A DNA stretch of 64,000 nucleotides, from contig CALSTB010000001.1 in the NCBI GenBank assembly GCA_943789165.1, positions 1-64,000 of the forward strand, written 5' to 3'. Source of the stretch: an uncultured Bacteroidia bacterium (GTDB lineage: Bacteria; Bacteroidota; Bacteroidia; NS11-12g; UBA9320). Positions within the stretch are counted from its first letter, which is position 1. Each line of letters starts with the position of its first letter. Positions 1-9,068 of the stretch are shown here, piece by piece. Below the pieces are notes generated by a model. The model made no database searches. It was not told the origin of the DNA and worked only from the letters and a program-made list of their open reading frames with translations. The position numbers were made by a program, and so were the translations under genes.

Positions 1-900
1 TTAATCAATGAAACGCTTCATCCCATTCTTTCAGAATTCATTTATAATTCTCGAAGAAAACCGCTTCCTTACACCAAGATAACAGGTCTTAAAAGCATCG
101 ATAAGGTGATAAAAATTGACCAATCTCCAATTGGTCGTTCACCACGCTCCAATCCTTCGACCTACGTTGGTTTTTTTACCGACATCAGGAATTTATATAG
201 CGAATTGCCTGAAGCAAAAATTCGTGGCTATAAACCAGGCCGTTTTTCATTTAACGTAAAAGGAGGTAGATGTGAAACATGCAAAGGTGGTGGAAGACGT
301 GTGATAGAAATGAACTTCTTACCTGACGTTGAAGTGGAATGCGAGACGTGTTTGGGTAAACGGTATAATCGAGACACCCTCGAAATCCGTTATCGCGGGA
401 AATCCATTAGTGACGTTCTTGACATGAGTGTTGATGAAGCCACTAAGTTTTTTGAAAATATACCGTCCATCTATCGTAAAATTAAGGCGTTAAGAGATGT
501 AGGTTTAGGCTACATCACACTTGGACAAAGCAGCACAACCATTTCTGGTGGAGAAGCGCAGCGAGTTAAGTTATCCAGTGAATTGAGCAAAATATCTACG
601 GGAAACACTTTTTATATCTTAGACGAACCTACAACTGGACTCCATTTTGAAGATATCAACGTGTTGTTGTCCGTTTTACAGAACCTTGTGGATTTGGGCA
701 ACACAGTTCTGGTGGTTGAACACAACATGGATGTTATCAAAGTAGCCGACCACATAATTGATCTTGGTCCAGAAGGCGGAAAAGGTGGTGGCGAAATCAT
801 TGATTTTGGTAGTCCAGAACAACTCATTAAACGAGGGAAAGGCCACACATCTACGTATTTGTCATTGGAATTTGACAGTCCAGTGGCTTCAAAAGCCTAA
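1..900 (+). CDS. uvrA: UvrABC excinuclease subunit A, C-terminal part
   Basis: UvrA is the damage-sensing ABC-type ATPase of nucleotide excision repair. The reading frame is open from base 1, so the gene starts upstream; the GTG at 106 in the ORF track is internal. The last 299 residues are present, of about 940 in the family. Visible are the second zinc finger (CETCKGGG and [10 protein letters not shown], a pair of Cys-x2-Cys), the ABC signature ISGGEAQR and the Walker B region [12 protein letters not shown] with the following [10 protein letters not shown]-loop. It ends at TAA 898-900 and an 80-base gap precedes the next gene. Identification is secure; only the missing 5' part is unknown. 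Confidence 0.98.
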   Translation, partial: LINETLHPILSEFIYNSRRKPLPYTKITGLKSIDKVIKIDQSPIGRSPRSNPSTYVGFFTDIRNLYSELPEAKIRGYKPGRFSFNVKGGRCETCKGGGRRVIEMNFLPDVEVECETCLGKRYNRDTLEIRYRGKSISDVLDMSVDEATKFFENIPSIYRKIKALRDVGLGYITLGQSSTTISGGEAQRVKLSSELSKISTGNTFYILDEPTTGLHFEDINVLLSVLQNLVDLGNTVLVVEHNMDVIKVADHIIDLGPEGGKGGGEIIDFGSPEQLIKRGKGHTSTYLSLEFDSPVASKA

Positions 901-981
901 TTACTAAAGGATTTACTTGCTTTTTTGAAGATTTAAAATCAATTTCGAAGCTAATTGAGTTTTATACATTTATAATAGAAT

Positions 982-1857
982 ATGAAAAAGATTTTTTTAC
1001 TTAGTGTCTTGGCCAGCATAGTGATGTTTGGCTGTAAAGATGAAGGGTCTACAACTACTCCAGGTACGTCAAACAATCCAACAATGGCGTCAATGGAAAA
1101 GTCGAACAGAAATGCTGTTCTTGAAGACTTCACCGGTGTTAGATGTGGTTACTGTCCTCAAGGGCATCAAATTGCAAATGACATTCTAATCAACAACCCT
1201 GAGCGTTTCGTGGTTATTGGTGTTAACGCTGGTAGTTATGCTGCTCCTGCTGCAGGATGGGCTAACTTCACCAACTCTTATGGACAAGATCTTGTTAATC
1301 AAAGTGGCGTGACTGGTTACCCAGCAGGTACTATGAACAGACAACCTTTCCCAGGAAAAGCACAAAACAAAGGTACTGGCTTAGCAATGAGCCGTGGTTA
1401 TTGGGCTGAAACTGCTGCTGCAGTTATGGCTGAGCCTTCTCCTGTAAACCTTGGTGGTAAAGCGGTTTTCAACAAAGCTGCCTCTACCATGACTGTAACA
1501 TACGAAGTATATTACACAGGTGATGAGTCTGCTAACGAAAACAGAGTAAACATCGCGTTGTTACAAAGCGGTATGGTTGCTAACCAAAGTGGTGGCGGTG
1601 CTAGCTACGTACACAAGCATGTTATGAGAGATTTCTTAACTGGTCCTTGGGGTCATGAAGTTCCTTCTGAAAACACTGCTGAAGGTAAGTGGTACACTGA
1701 AACTGTAACTTACGACGTTCCTACTGATTACAACGGAGCTGTTATCCCTCCAGGTGGTGGATCTGTTGTTCCTGAAGATTTAGACGTTGTTGTTTTCATC
1801 GCACGAGGTAAAACTGACATCATTACTGGTATTCACGTACCTGTAACGATTGAGTAA
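982..1857 (+). CDS. Omp28-like lipoprotein with thioredoxin-type CGYC motif
   Basis: The 291-residue product starts with a lipoprotein signal peptide (MKKIFLLSVLASIVMFGC, lipidated Cys at 18), so it should sit in the envelope. A low-complexity linker follows, then LEDFTGVRCGYCPQGH with a Cys-x2-Cys at 55-58, as in thioredoxin-fold proteins. The region after it (VIGVNAGSYA, GVTGYPAGTMNR) resembles the Omp28-related family of Bacteroidota. That family is poorly characterised; a redox or chaperone role is inference from the CxxC motif. It has its own strong terminator at 1881 and looks monocistronic. The codon choice, rich in GCT and GGT, suggests high expression. Confidence 0.85.
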   Translation: MKKIFLLSVLASIVMFGCKDEGSTTTPGTSNNPTMASMEKSNRNAVLEDFTGVRCGYCPQGHQIANDILINNPERFVVIGVNAGSYAAPAAGWANFTNSYGQDLVNQSGVTGYPAGTMNRQPFPGKAQNKGTGLAMSRGYWAETAAAVMAEPSPVNLGGKAVFNKAASTMTVTYEVYYTGDESANENRVNIALLQSGMVANQSGGGASYVHKHVMRDFLTGPWGHEVPSENTAEGKWYTETVTYDVPTDYNGAVIPPGGGSVVPEDLDVVVFIARGKTDIITGIHVPVTIE

Positions 1858-1880
1858 GATTATATAATTACATAAAAGAA

Positions 1881-1907
1881 AGGCTCCGAAATCGGAGCCT
1901 TTTTTTA
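1881..1907 (+). terminator. Rho-independent terminator after the Omp28-like gene
   Basis: A perfect 9-bp stem, AGGCTCCGA and TCGGAGCCT around AA, is followed by a run of seven T. It lies 24 bases after the stop codon and isolates the lipoprotein gene from rsmI. Confidence 0.93.
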
Positions 1908-1932
1908 TGCCTAAAAGTTCTATTCTATCTAA

Positions 1933-1940
1933 TACCTTTG
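1933..1940 (+). promoter_or_regulatory. TACCTTTG promoter -7 element of rsmI
   Basis: TACCTTTG matches the Bacteroidota -7 consensus TAnnTTTG. It ends 4 bases before the GTG start of rsmI, so transcription would begin at or next to the start codon. No clear TTTG -33 box is visible. Confidence 0.6.
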
Positions 1941-1944
1941 TCTC

Positions 1945-2628
1945 GTGCAAGTATCCTCTGACGGCAGACTTATTTTAGTTCCGACTCCAATCGGCAACTT
2001 AGACGACATCACGTATCGAGCTATTGAATCTCTAAAACAATGTGACCTCATTTTTGCAGAAGATACCCGTCAGACAAAAAAGTTGCTCAATCATTTCGAA
2101 ATTAATACGTCGATTGAATCCTTCCATCAAAACAACGAACATGCAAAGCTGCCTTATGCAATGCGGTTATTGGGAGAGAACAAACACATATGTTATTGTT
2201 CCGATGCCGGCACTCCTGGCATTTCGGATCCAGGGTACTTATTGGTTCGTGAAGCCATTTCGAAAGGATTCGAAGTTGAATGCTTACCAGGAGCAACAGC
2301 AGTAATTCCAGCGGTAGTGGTATCAGGTTTGCCGTGTGATCGATTTTTGTTCGAAGGTTTTTTACCACATAAAAAAGGGCGTCAAAAGAGATTGCTACAT
2401 TTGGTAGATGAAGAACGAACCATGGTTTTTTATGAAAGTCCGCATCGCATCGTCAAAATGCTTGACCAATTAGAAGAAGTTTTCGGTGGTGATAGAGCGA
2501 TTTCAGTTTCTCGAGAAATATCAAAGCTTCATGAAACGCATTATAGAGGAACAATCAATGACGTTCAAAAATCAATATTAGAACAACCAATTAAAGGCGA
2601 GTTTGTTGTTTGTGTAGCAGGAAAATGA
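1945..2628 (+). CDS. rsmI: 16S rRNA (cytidine-1402)-2'-O-methyltransferase RsmI
   Basis: RsmI uses SAM to methylate the ribose of C1402 in the ribosomal decoding centre. The 227 residues begin with the family N-terminus LVPTPIGNLDDITYRA and FAEDTRQTKKLL, then SDAGTPGISDPG, the tetrapyrrole-methylase type SAM motif, and LPCDRFLFEGFLPHKKGR. GTG at 1945 is the only start that keeps the PTPIGNL region near the N-terminus. It overlaps lnt by ATGA, indicating translational coupling in an rsmI-lnt-lipB operon. Confidence 0.95.
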   Translation: MQVSSDGRLILVPTPIGNLDDITYRAIESLKQCDLIFAEDTRQTKKLLNHFEINTSIESFHQNNEHAKLPYAMRLLGENKHICYCSDAGTPGISDPGYLLVREAISKGFEVECLPGATAVIPAVVVSGLPCDRFLFEGFLPHKKGRQKRLLHLVDEERTMVFYESPHRIVKMLDQLEEVFGGDRAISVSREISKLHETHYRGTINDVQKSILEQPIKGEFVVCVAGK

Positions 2629-4217
2629 AAAGAAGGTTAATCTATTTAGGTCTAGCATTGTTAGGCGGCGTACTACCATCGTTGGCATGGCCTCCTCACA
2701 CCTTACCCTTCTTGTTGTTTATCGCCTTTATTCCCTTCTTCTATTTAGAATCTTTGTTTGATCAAGAAAAGTCGAACAAGTGGTTTGGGGTGTATACCTA
2801 CATAGGTTTGTTTACATTCAACATACTTACCACTTGGTGGGTATGGAATGCCTCGCTCGGAGGAGCGGTCTTTATGCTCATTGCGAATTCCTTGCTGATG
2901 CTTTTACCGTTTGTGTTGTACCGAAAAGCGAAGCGTCAAATCGGACAAGGTCGAGCATTACTCTTTTTCGTAGTCGCTTGGTTGTCGTTTGAATACTTAC
3001 ATTTCCGTTGGGGCGTAGCCTATCCATGGCTAACACTCGGTAACGGCTTTGCCACATCACCCAATCTAGTACAATGGTACGAATACACTGGCGCACTTGG
3101 CGGTAGTTTATGGATTTTAACGGTCAACGTTTTCATCTTCAATTCATTCACCAAATTTCGAAAGTTAACCACGTTTGCCATCGTAGCTTTATTGGTGGCG
3201 CCTGTATTATGGTCGATGTATCTGAAGAATCAGCAAGGACCATATGCAACCAAGATCGGCGCATCACCAAATGTGCTGGTCATTCAACCAAACATCGACC
3301 CGTATGAAAAATTTGCCGCTGGAACCAAAGGCGCACAAATTGACAAATTTGTTGAATTGTGTGAAGACGGAATAACAGATGATACAAAGCTTATCATCCT
3401 TCCAGAAACCGCGTTGGTGGGTAACATGAATGAATCGTTCATTAACCAAGACTTTGGGGTAAGAAAGCTAAAATCCTTTTTGGCCAAACATCCTGGCGTT
3501 GGTATGTTAGTTGGCGCATCTACGCACCGTTTCTATGAAGATGATGAACCTCTGCCACCATATCCACGTTACTTTGAACCAGAGGCAAAGTATTATGATT
3601 CATACAATACAGCCTTACAAATTGACCCAAGTGGTACAACCACAACTTATCACAAGTCGAAATTAGTACCAGGGGTTGAAAGCCTCCCCTTCCCTATTGT
3701 CTTTAGAAAATTTGACAATATTCTTGACCTTAATTTAGGTGGCGTTTCTGGTAATTTAGGTAGGGATAGACAAGCAAAGTCGTTTCATTTCACCTTGCGT
3801 AACAACGAGCAATTGTCGATTGCACCATTAATCTGTTACGAATCTGTTTTTGGTGAATATGTGGGCGAATTCGTAAAACAAGATGCCGATATGCTTGCAG
3901 TCATCACGAATGACGGTTGGTGGGGAAACACTCCAGGACACAAGCAGCACATGCACTATGCCCGTTTACGAGCAATTGAATATCGCCGTTATGTGGTCAG
4001 AAGTGCCAACACCGGCATCAGTTGTTTGATTGACGATAATGGTGCGATACTGAATCAACTGGGCTATTGGAAAGAGGGTTTTTTAAATGTGTACATACCC
4101 AAGCTAAAATTTAAAACGTTTTATGCCGCCACCGGCGATTATATTGGAAAGCTTGGTGTTTTTATTTTTCTATTTTTAGGTCTTAGCATACTGGTCAAAT
4201 GGATTCGTCTACGCTAA
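2625..4217 (+). CDS. lnt: Apolipoprotein N-acyltransferase
   Basis: Lnt transfers the third acyl chain to the N-terminal Cys of lipoproteins in the inner membrane. The track starts at TTG 2610, but ATG 2625 overlapping the rsmI stop (ATGA) is the better start, giving 530 residues. The first ~200 residues are hydrophobic with several membrane helices; the carbon-nitrogen hydrolase domain follows. The catalytic Glu-Lys-Cys triad can be placed in ILPETAL, YHKSKLVPGVESLPF and APLICYESVFGEY. A final helix lies near the C-terminus. The window encodes many lipoproteins that would be its substrates. The end overlaps lipB by 19 bases. Confidence 0.95.
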   Translation: MKRRLIYLGLALLGGVLPSLAWPPHTLPFLLFIAFIPFFYLESLFDQEKSNKWFGVYTYIGLFTFNILTTWWVWNASLGGAVFMLIANSLLMLLPFVLYRKAKRQIGQGRALLFFVVAWLSFEYLHFRWGVAYPWLTLGNGFATSPNLVQWYEYTGALGGSLWILTVNVFIFNSFTKFRKLTTFAIVALLVAPVLWSMYLKNQQGPYATKIGASPNVLVIQPNIDPYEKFAAGTKGAQIDKFVELCEDGITDDTKLIILPETALVGNMNESFINQDFGVRKLKSFLAKHPGVGMLVGASTHRFYEDDEPLPPYPRYFEPEAKYYDSYNTALQIDPSGTTTTYHKSKLVPGVESLPFPIVFRKFDNILDLNLGGVSGNLGRDRQAKSFHFTLRNNEQLSIAPLICYESVFGEYVGEFVKQDADMLAVITNDGWWGNTPGHKQHMHYARLRAIEYRRYVVRSANTGISCLIDDNGAILNQLGYWKEGFLNVYIPKLKFKTFYAATGDYIGKLGVFIFLFLGLSILVKWIRLR

Positions 4218-4879
4218 CAGTTCAGTCGCTAGGTCTGGTAGATTACCAGGAAGCTTGGGATTTACAAAAAAAGCAAGTTGCCAAAAGGCATCTAGACACG
4301 GTTGAGGATGTGTTGTTTCTTTGTCAACACAACCACGTATACACGTTTGGCAAAAGCGCCAACCAAGACAACTTGTTGATTAATGATGGATTCTTAGACT
4401 CAATTGGAGCACAAAAATTCGAAATTGAACGCGGCGGTGACATTACGTATCATGGTCCAGGTCAACTGGTGGGTTATCCGATAATTAATCTTCACGAACT
4501 TGGTATTGGTGTTAAAAGATATGTCGACCTGTTAGAAGAAAGTTTGATACAAACGCTGGAAGCCTACAATATTTTCACCGAGCGAATCGAAGGACTTACT
4601 GGCATCTGGTTAAAAGAAGGTCCGCCACGTAAAATTGCCGCCATAGGTATCAAAGTGAGTCGGGGTGTAACCATGCACGGATTTGCCTTAAACGTCAATA
4701 CCAATCTCACCTATTTTAATCACATTGTTCCCTGTGGTATTCAAGACAAGTCGGTTACGTCAATGGAACAAGAACTTGGGTCTGCAGTTGATATGGATGA
4801 AGTGCAAGAAGAATATGAGGCGGTTTTTAGACAGTTGTTCTACGACAAATTGGACTTAACAACTGACGTAATAAATTGA
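4199..4879 (+). CDS. lipB: Lipoyl(octanoyl) transferase
   Basis: LipB moves octanoate from acyl-carrier protein to the lipoyl domains of 2-oxoacid dehydrogenases and GcvH, the first step of lipoate assembly. The 226-residue protein has ERGGDITYHGPGQLVGYPI, the Lys-containing AAIGIKVSRGVTMHGFALN and the Cys of IVPCGIQDKSVTSM, the catalytic Lys-Cys pair of the family. The start lies inside lnt (19-base overlap), so translation is probably coupled. It is convergent with the minus-strand lipoprotein gene; no terminator is obvious between them. Confidence 0.95.
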   Translation: MDSSTLTVQSLGLVDYQEAWDLQKKQVAKRHLDTVEDVLFLCQHNHVYTFGKSANQDNLLINDGFLDSIGAQKFEIERGGDITYHGPGQLVGYPIINLHELGIGVKRYVDLLEESLIQTLEAYNIFTERIEGLTGIWLKEGPPRKIAAIGIKVSRGVTMHGFALNVNTNLTYFNHIVPCGIQDKSVTSMEQELGSAVDMDEVQEEYEAVFRQLFYDKLDLTTDVIN

Positions 4880-4887
4880 GCTTATTT

Positions 4888-5916
4888 CTATGACGCTTGG
4901 GTTAACTTGTACAGCCGGTTGCCAAACAATATATAGCCAATTCCAGAGTCTAATTTTACGAATTTGACATGACTGTTATTAGTCTTTTTAAGCGTGTATA
5001 ACGTAAGGCTTGATTTAGGCTGTTTGAGCACGTTCAAATACGCTTTCATTTCAGACGTTAAGGCATATGGATTTTCTTCGAGATAGTATTATTTCCAAAA
5101 ATATCGGCTGTCTGGTAGATTAACAGAGGATCTGATTTCTACAAAGTCTTTGTTTCCATTAATCGAAATCGAATCCATTTCAATTATTATCTCTATTTCA
5201 TCCCGATACTCTGGCAAGCCTTTTCGTCGTCGGATGTGACTTGACTCGTCTTGTTTATCCCATACCTTTATACCGCTGCGTCCTTCCCACCTCCCCACAA
5301 TACCTTTGAGGCTTGCTTCCTCATTTTGGCATTGACAATAGGTAAACCCCGACACTGAATCAAGGTTAGCCGATGTTGGTTTAAACTCAAATACCTCATT
5401 AAATATACCCGTTAAATCGCGTATTCTATGACCGTATGGATGTTCTAAGTGATGCCAAAAAACTCGATTGCTATCTAAAAGAATGTGGTTAGGCCGCTTA
5501 TTTAGACCAAACCACAGAATCAATTCTTGCGTCTTTAAATCGTTGTAGAAATCAGTGGCTTCCTCTTGTGTGTGAAAGGTATATAAGTCATAAGAAATGA
5601 TGCCATTTGTTTTGTACGTATCGGTTTTTATGGATATCCTGACTTTCGTAAAGTTTTCCTCTGCGCTGGTGTCAATGGTTGTATTGTGGTTCGAAATGTC
5701 ATAACCAGCCTCATGAATAAAATACTGAATAATACTGTCCCCAAACGCTTCAATTCTAGTAGCCGGAAATTGGTCGTATACAACAGCTGGACTCAGTGTC
5801 TCGTCGCTTTCCGCTATAATAGTTTCTGATGGCGAGTTTGCTTCTTTACGTGATGTTTCGCAGCCTATGATAGTAACCGCAAGCAAACTCAATAGAAGTT
5901 TTATGGTATCAATCAT
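4888..5916 (-). pseudogene. Unknown lipoprotein gene interrupted by an in-frame TAA
   Basis: A lipoprotein signal (MIDTIKLLLSLLAVTIIGC) starts at ATG 5916; the track's GTG at 5925 is less likely. The reading frame stops at TAA 5089-5091 after RYFWK. Read past that stop in the same frame, it continues for 66 more codons (YYLEENPYALTSEMKAYL...RLYKLTQAS) to a TAG at 4888. The extension has ordinary protein-like composition, so the full protein was probably about 342 residues and a nonsense change or base-call error cut it. No family recognised. It follows meaB on the same strand after a short gap and may be the end of that operon. Confidence 0.6.
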
Positions 5917-5950
5917 GGATGACACATGGTTTGTTTCTTAGCGTTTCGCG

Positions 5951-6938
5951 TTAGCTTAAATTCACAATCTCGGCAATAAATTGAGCTGCGGCAGTTCGGG
6001 GTGACATCTTGTTGTCCTCTACTTCTTTCCGGACTTGGTTCATCTTCTGTTGCATTTCTGGATTCTGTTTCACATATCTCAAAAAACCATTTTCAATGTG
6101 CTCAGTCAACCAATCAGCTGCCTGCGTTTTTCTGTTTGCTTCAAAAGCGCCAATTTCTTTCTGACTAGTAACGAAGCTTAGAATTTCTTCGTACACCTTT
6201 CCCAAATGTAGCCCAGATATTGAATCAATCTTTTCTACTGGGACTGTCCATTGATCACGGCCACTTTGCAGCAAATGAAGTGCGTTTTTATAATGCATCT
6301 TGGCTTCTTGTGCTAGACTCGGGTTTACATCCGATTTGTTTATGGCTATCATGTCGGCCATTTCAACAATGCCTCGTTTAATTCCTTGAAGCTCATCTCC
6401 AGCTCCTGGAAGTAGTAACAGCAGAAAGAAATCGACCATATTGTGGACCAACGTTTCACTTTGCCCGACGCCAACTGTTTCTACCAAAATAATGTCGAAA
6501 CCAGCAGCCTCACACAGCAAGATACTTTCCCGTGTTTCTGCGGCCACACCACCCAAGGTGTCACCTGTTGGAGAAGGTCGTACAAAGGCTTGATCAGACA
6601 CAGATAGTCGGTTCATCCTCGTTTTATCTCCTAAAATACTGCCTCGTGTTTTTTGACTGCTTGGAATCAATGGCGAGTACGGCTACTTTCTTCTGATAGG
6701 TTTCAATTAGGTGTTGACCAAAGGCATCAATGAAGGTGCTTTTCCCAACACCAGGAACTCCGGTCACAGCAATACGGATTGAATTTCCTGTTTTTTCTAA
6801 ACACTTATCCAATATCTCATTGGCAATGGCTTGATGTGAAGGCAAGGTGCTTTCAAGCAAAGTGATTGCTTTTGCAAGAGATTGGGTATTTCCTGAAATA
6901 ATGGAATGATAAAGCGTATTAGAATCTAAACTCTCCAT
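5951..6938 (-). pseudogene. meaB: MeaB-type G3E GTPase, frameshifted
   Basis: MeaB/ArgK GTPases chaperone adenosylcobalamin-dependent mutases. The N-terminal piece (6624-6938) has the P-loop GVPGVGKST and VAVLAID. The second piece (5951-6670) continues with [17 protein letters not shown], the normal follow-on to VLAID, then [10 protein letters not shown] (Walker B region) and INKSD (base specificity). The frames join if one base is removed from GATTCC (plus 6665-6666). The repaired length, about 328 residues, is normal for the family. It begins directly at the mgtE stop (TAAATG). No methylmalonyl-CoA mutase gene lies in the window. Either a pseudogene or a single-base sequence error. Confidence 0.85.
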
Positions 6939-8291
6939 TTATATGAGCATTCTTCCGATCATAAAATACATAAACAACCCAAGTAAGTCATTACTGGTGG
7001 TTATAAACGGACCTGTCGCTAATGCAGGATCAATTTTAAATCTATCTAAAATCAACGGGACAACTGTTCCTACAACTGCTGCCAACAGAATCACTGCAAA
7101 GAGTGCGATACTGACTGTTGTCATGATGCTATTTGTTTTGCCTGAAACCAAGCCGTACCCCATTAATAAAGCTGAACACACCAAACCATTGATGAGTGCC
7201 ACCATGAGTTCTTTACCAAGCTTACTAAGCACCGAACTACTGTCGATTGTGTTGTTGGCTAAGCCCTGAACAATGATCGATGAAGACTGTACACCAATGT
7301 TACCAGCCATCGCCATGATCAACGGCATGAATAAAGCCAATTGAACGTTTTCTTGTAGCTCGCCATCGAATTGACCGATAACTATTGAACTTAATACTCC
7401 GCCGAAAAGACCTATAATTAACCAAGGCAATCTAGCTTTTGATAGTACCCAAACTTTGTCTTTTACTTCAACACTTTGGCTAATACCAGACAACATTTGA
7501 TAATCCTTGTCTGCTTCTTCTTTGATTAAATCGAGAACGTCATCAATCGTAACACGACCCAACAATCGGTTTAAGGAATCGACGATGGGTAAGGCAATCA
7601 AGTCATACTTCTGCATCGTGGTTGCCACATCTTCTCCGTCTGTAGTTACCGTTGCATATTTAATATTGCTATCAAATATTTCTGAAATTGGCGTTGAAGC
7701 TTTTGCTAAGATGATTCGCTTCAGCGACACCCAACCGAGAAGAATATCACTATCGTCCACCACATACACCGTGTAAACCCTAGTCACCTCCTCAGCTTGT
7801 TTACGGATCTCTTCAGTACACTGTCCTACAGTCCAATTGATGTTGACCTTAATCAACTCACCTTCCATCAAACCACCCGCCGTATCATCCGGATACCTAA
7901 GAAGTCTGGTCAGGTATAATGAGTCTTCTTTATTTGGAATATGCGAGATGATCTCTGACGCGACCGTTGTGTCTAAAACGCTCAATACGTCCACCGCGTC
8001 ATCACTATTCATGTTTTGAATAAAGTTGAGCGCTATTTCTTCTCTGCTAAAACCTTCAAAGAACTTAACCCGAACTTCTGGTTCTAGTTCCGCGAGTACT
8101 TCAATTTTTTTATCGGAATCGAGTAACGAGGTTACGTAAACGGCTTGTTCTAGGTTTAAAGAATCAAAAATTTCAGCAATATCCGCAGGAAAAAGTCTTT
8201 CCAGGACTGGAATTAATTCGTCTTCCTTTTGCAAGTCGAGCTGAATGATAAATTCCTCTAAAAACTCCTTACTTAGGTCAAACGCTTCCAT
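6939..8291 (-). CDS. mgtE: Magnesium transporter MgtE
   Basis: MgtE is a homodimeric inner-membrane Mg2+ channel gated by cytoplasmic Mg2+. The 450 residues show the superhelical N domain (~1-125, LFPADIAEIFDSL), a pair of CBS domains (~130-255, LPIVDSLNRLLGRVTIDDV) and five membrane helices from ~285, including the pore motif PLIMAMAGNIGVQSSS. The start overlaps the rsmA stop as TAATG and the stop abuts the meaB ATG, so it is the middle of an operon. In many bacteria mgtE is controlled by an Mg2+ riboswitch; with no leader between rsmA and mgtE, none can be present here. Confidence 0.96.
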   Translation of the reverse strand: MEAFDLSKEFLEEFIIQLDLQKEDELIPVLERLFPADIAEIFDSLNLEQAVYVTSLLDSDKKIEVLAELEPEVRVKFFEGFSREEIALNFIQNMNSDDAVDVLSVLDTTVASEIISHIPNKEDSLYLTRLLRYPDDTAGGLMEGELIKVNINWTVGQCTEEIRKQAEEVTRVYTVYVVDDSDILLGWVSLKRIILAKASTPISEIFDSNIKYATVTTDGEDVATTMQKYDLIALPIVDSLNRLLGRVTIDDVLDLIKEEADKDYQMLSGISQSVEVKDKVWVLSKARLPWLIIGLFGGVLSSIVIGQFDGELQENVQLALFMPLIMAMAGNIGVQSSSIIVQGLANNTIDSSSVLSKLGKELMVALINGLVCSALLMGYGLVSGKTNSIMTTVSIALFAVILLAAVVGTVVPLILDRFKIDPALATGPFITTSNDLLGLFMYFMIGRMLI

Positions 8292-9068
8292 TAATCGATT
8301 TTATTCTTTTCTATCCAAGCGGTCAATTCTTTAAAATCTTCCACCGATAAATTCTCTGCACGCAATTTAAACATTTGATTAGTGACAAGTAAGTCCTTCG
8401 GTATGTTAAATTTCTTCAAAGCATTTGCCACCGTCTTTCGACGTTGCTGAAACGCTGTTTTGACCACATCAAAGAACATGGGCACATTCCAGTCAATTTC
8501 CTGTTCAATTCGTTGGCCGGAAATAACTGCTGATTGCACCTTGGGTTGAGGAATAAAAACCGTTGGTGGAATTTCAAATTCTAAATCAATGGTATAAAAT
8601 GCCTGTATCAAGACTGATAGGATTCCATATGTTTTGTTGTTTGGACTAGCAGCTATTCGCTTGGCCACTTCCAATTGGAACATGCCTGCAAAGGCAGGTA
8701 TACTTGGACGATAATCCAATATCTTAAATAAGATTTGAGACGAAATGTTATACGGAAAATTGCCAATCACACCAAATTGCTCTGAAAAAAAGGTGGTTAA
8801 ATCCGTCCGCAAGAAATCTGATTCAAGCACCTCCAAAGTTGGCATTTCCTTGCCCAAATAGGCCACTGAATCTCTATCCAACTCAACCGCTTTTAACTGA
8901 ATGTCTTTGGCGATTAAATACTTCGTTAATACAACCCATTCCTGGGCCAATTTCCAACCAATTTTCAACCTCAAATTTGTCCACCAAATTCGCTGTGCGT
9001 TGTGCCACTGATTCATCTTTCAAAAAGTGCTGGCCTAAAAATTTCTTTGCTCGTACTTGCTTAGCCAT
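8291..9068 (-). pseudogene. rsmA: 16S rRNA dimethyladenosine transferase RsmA (KsgA), frameshifted
   Basis: RsmA dimethylates A1518 and A1519 in the 30S subunit. The N-terminal piece (8883-9068) reads MAKQVRAKKFLGQHFLKD and WLEIGPGMG (SAM motif I); the rest (8291-9016) continues with VLTKYLIAKDIQLKAVELD, GNFPYNISSQ (the catalytic NxPY) and FQRRKTVANALKK. They join by removing one T from GGTTGTATT (plus 8933-8934), giving 258 residues, the usual length. The start overlaps the lpxK end by 8 bases. KsgA is nearly universal though not always essential, so a sequence error is more likely than a real loss. Confidence 0.9.

Noticed and set aside
6939-8291. Mg2+ riboswitch before mgtE
   Set aside because: mgtE overlaps the rsmA stop codon, leaving no room for a leader.
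8291-9068. Programmed ribosomal frameshift in rsmA
   Set aside because: No slippery heptamer with a downstream pseudoknot is visible at GGTTGT, and repair by one base deletion in a run fits an error better.
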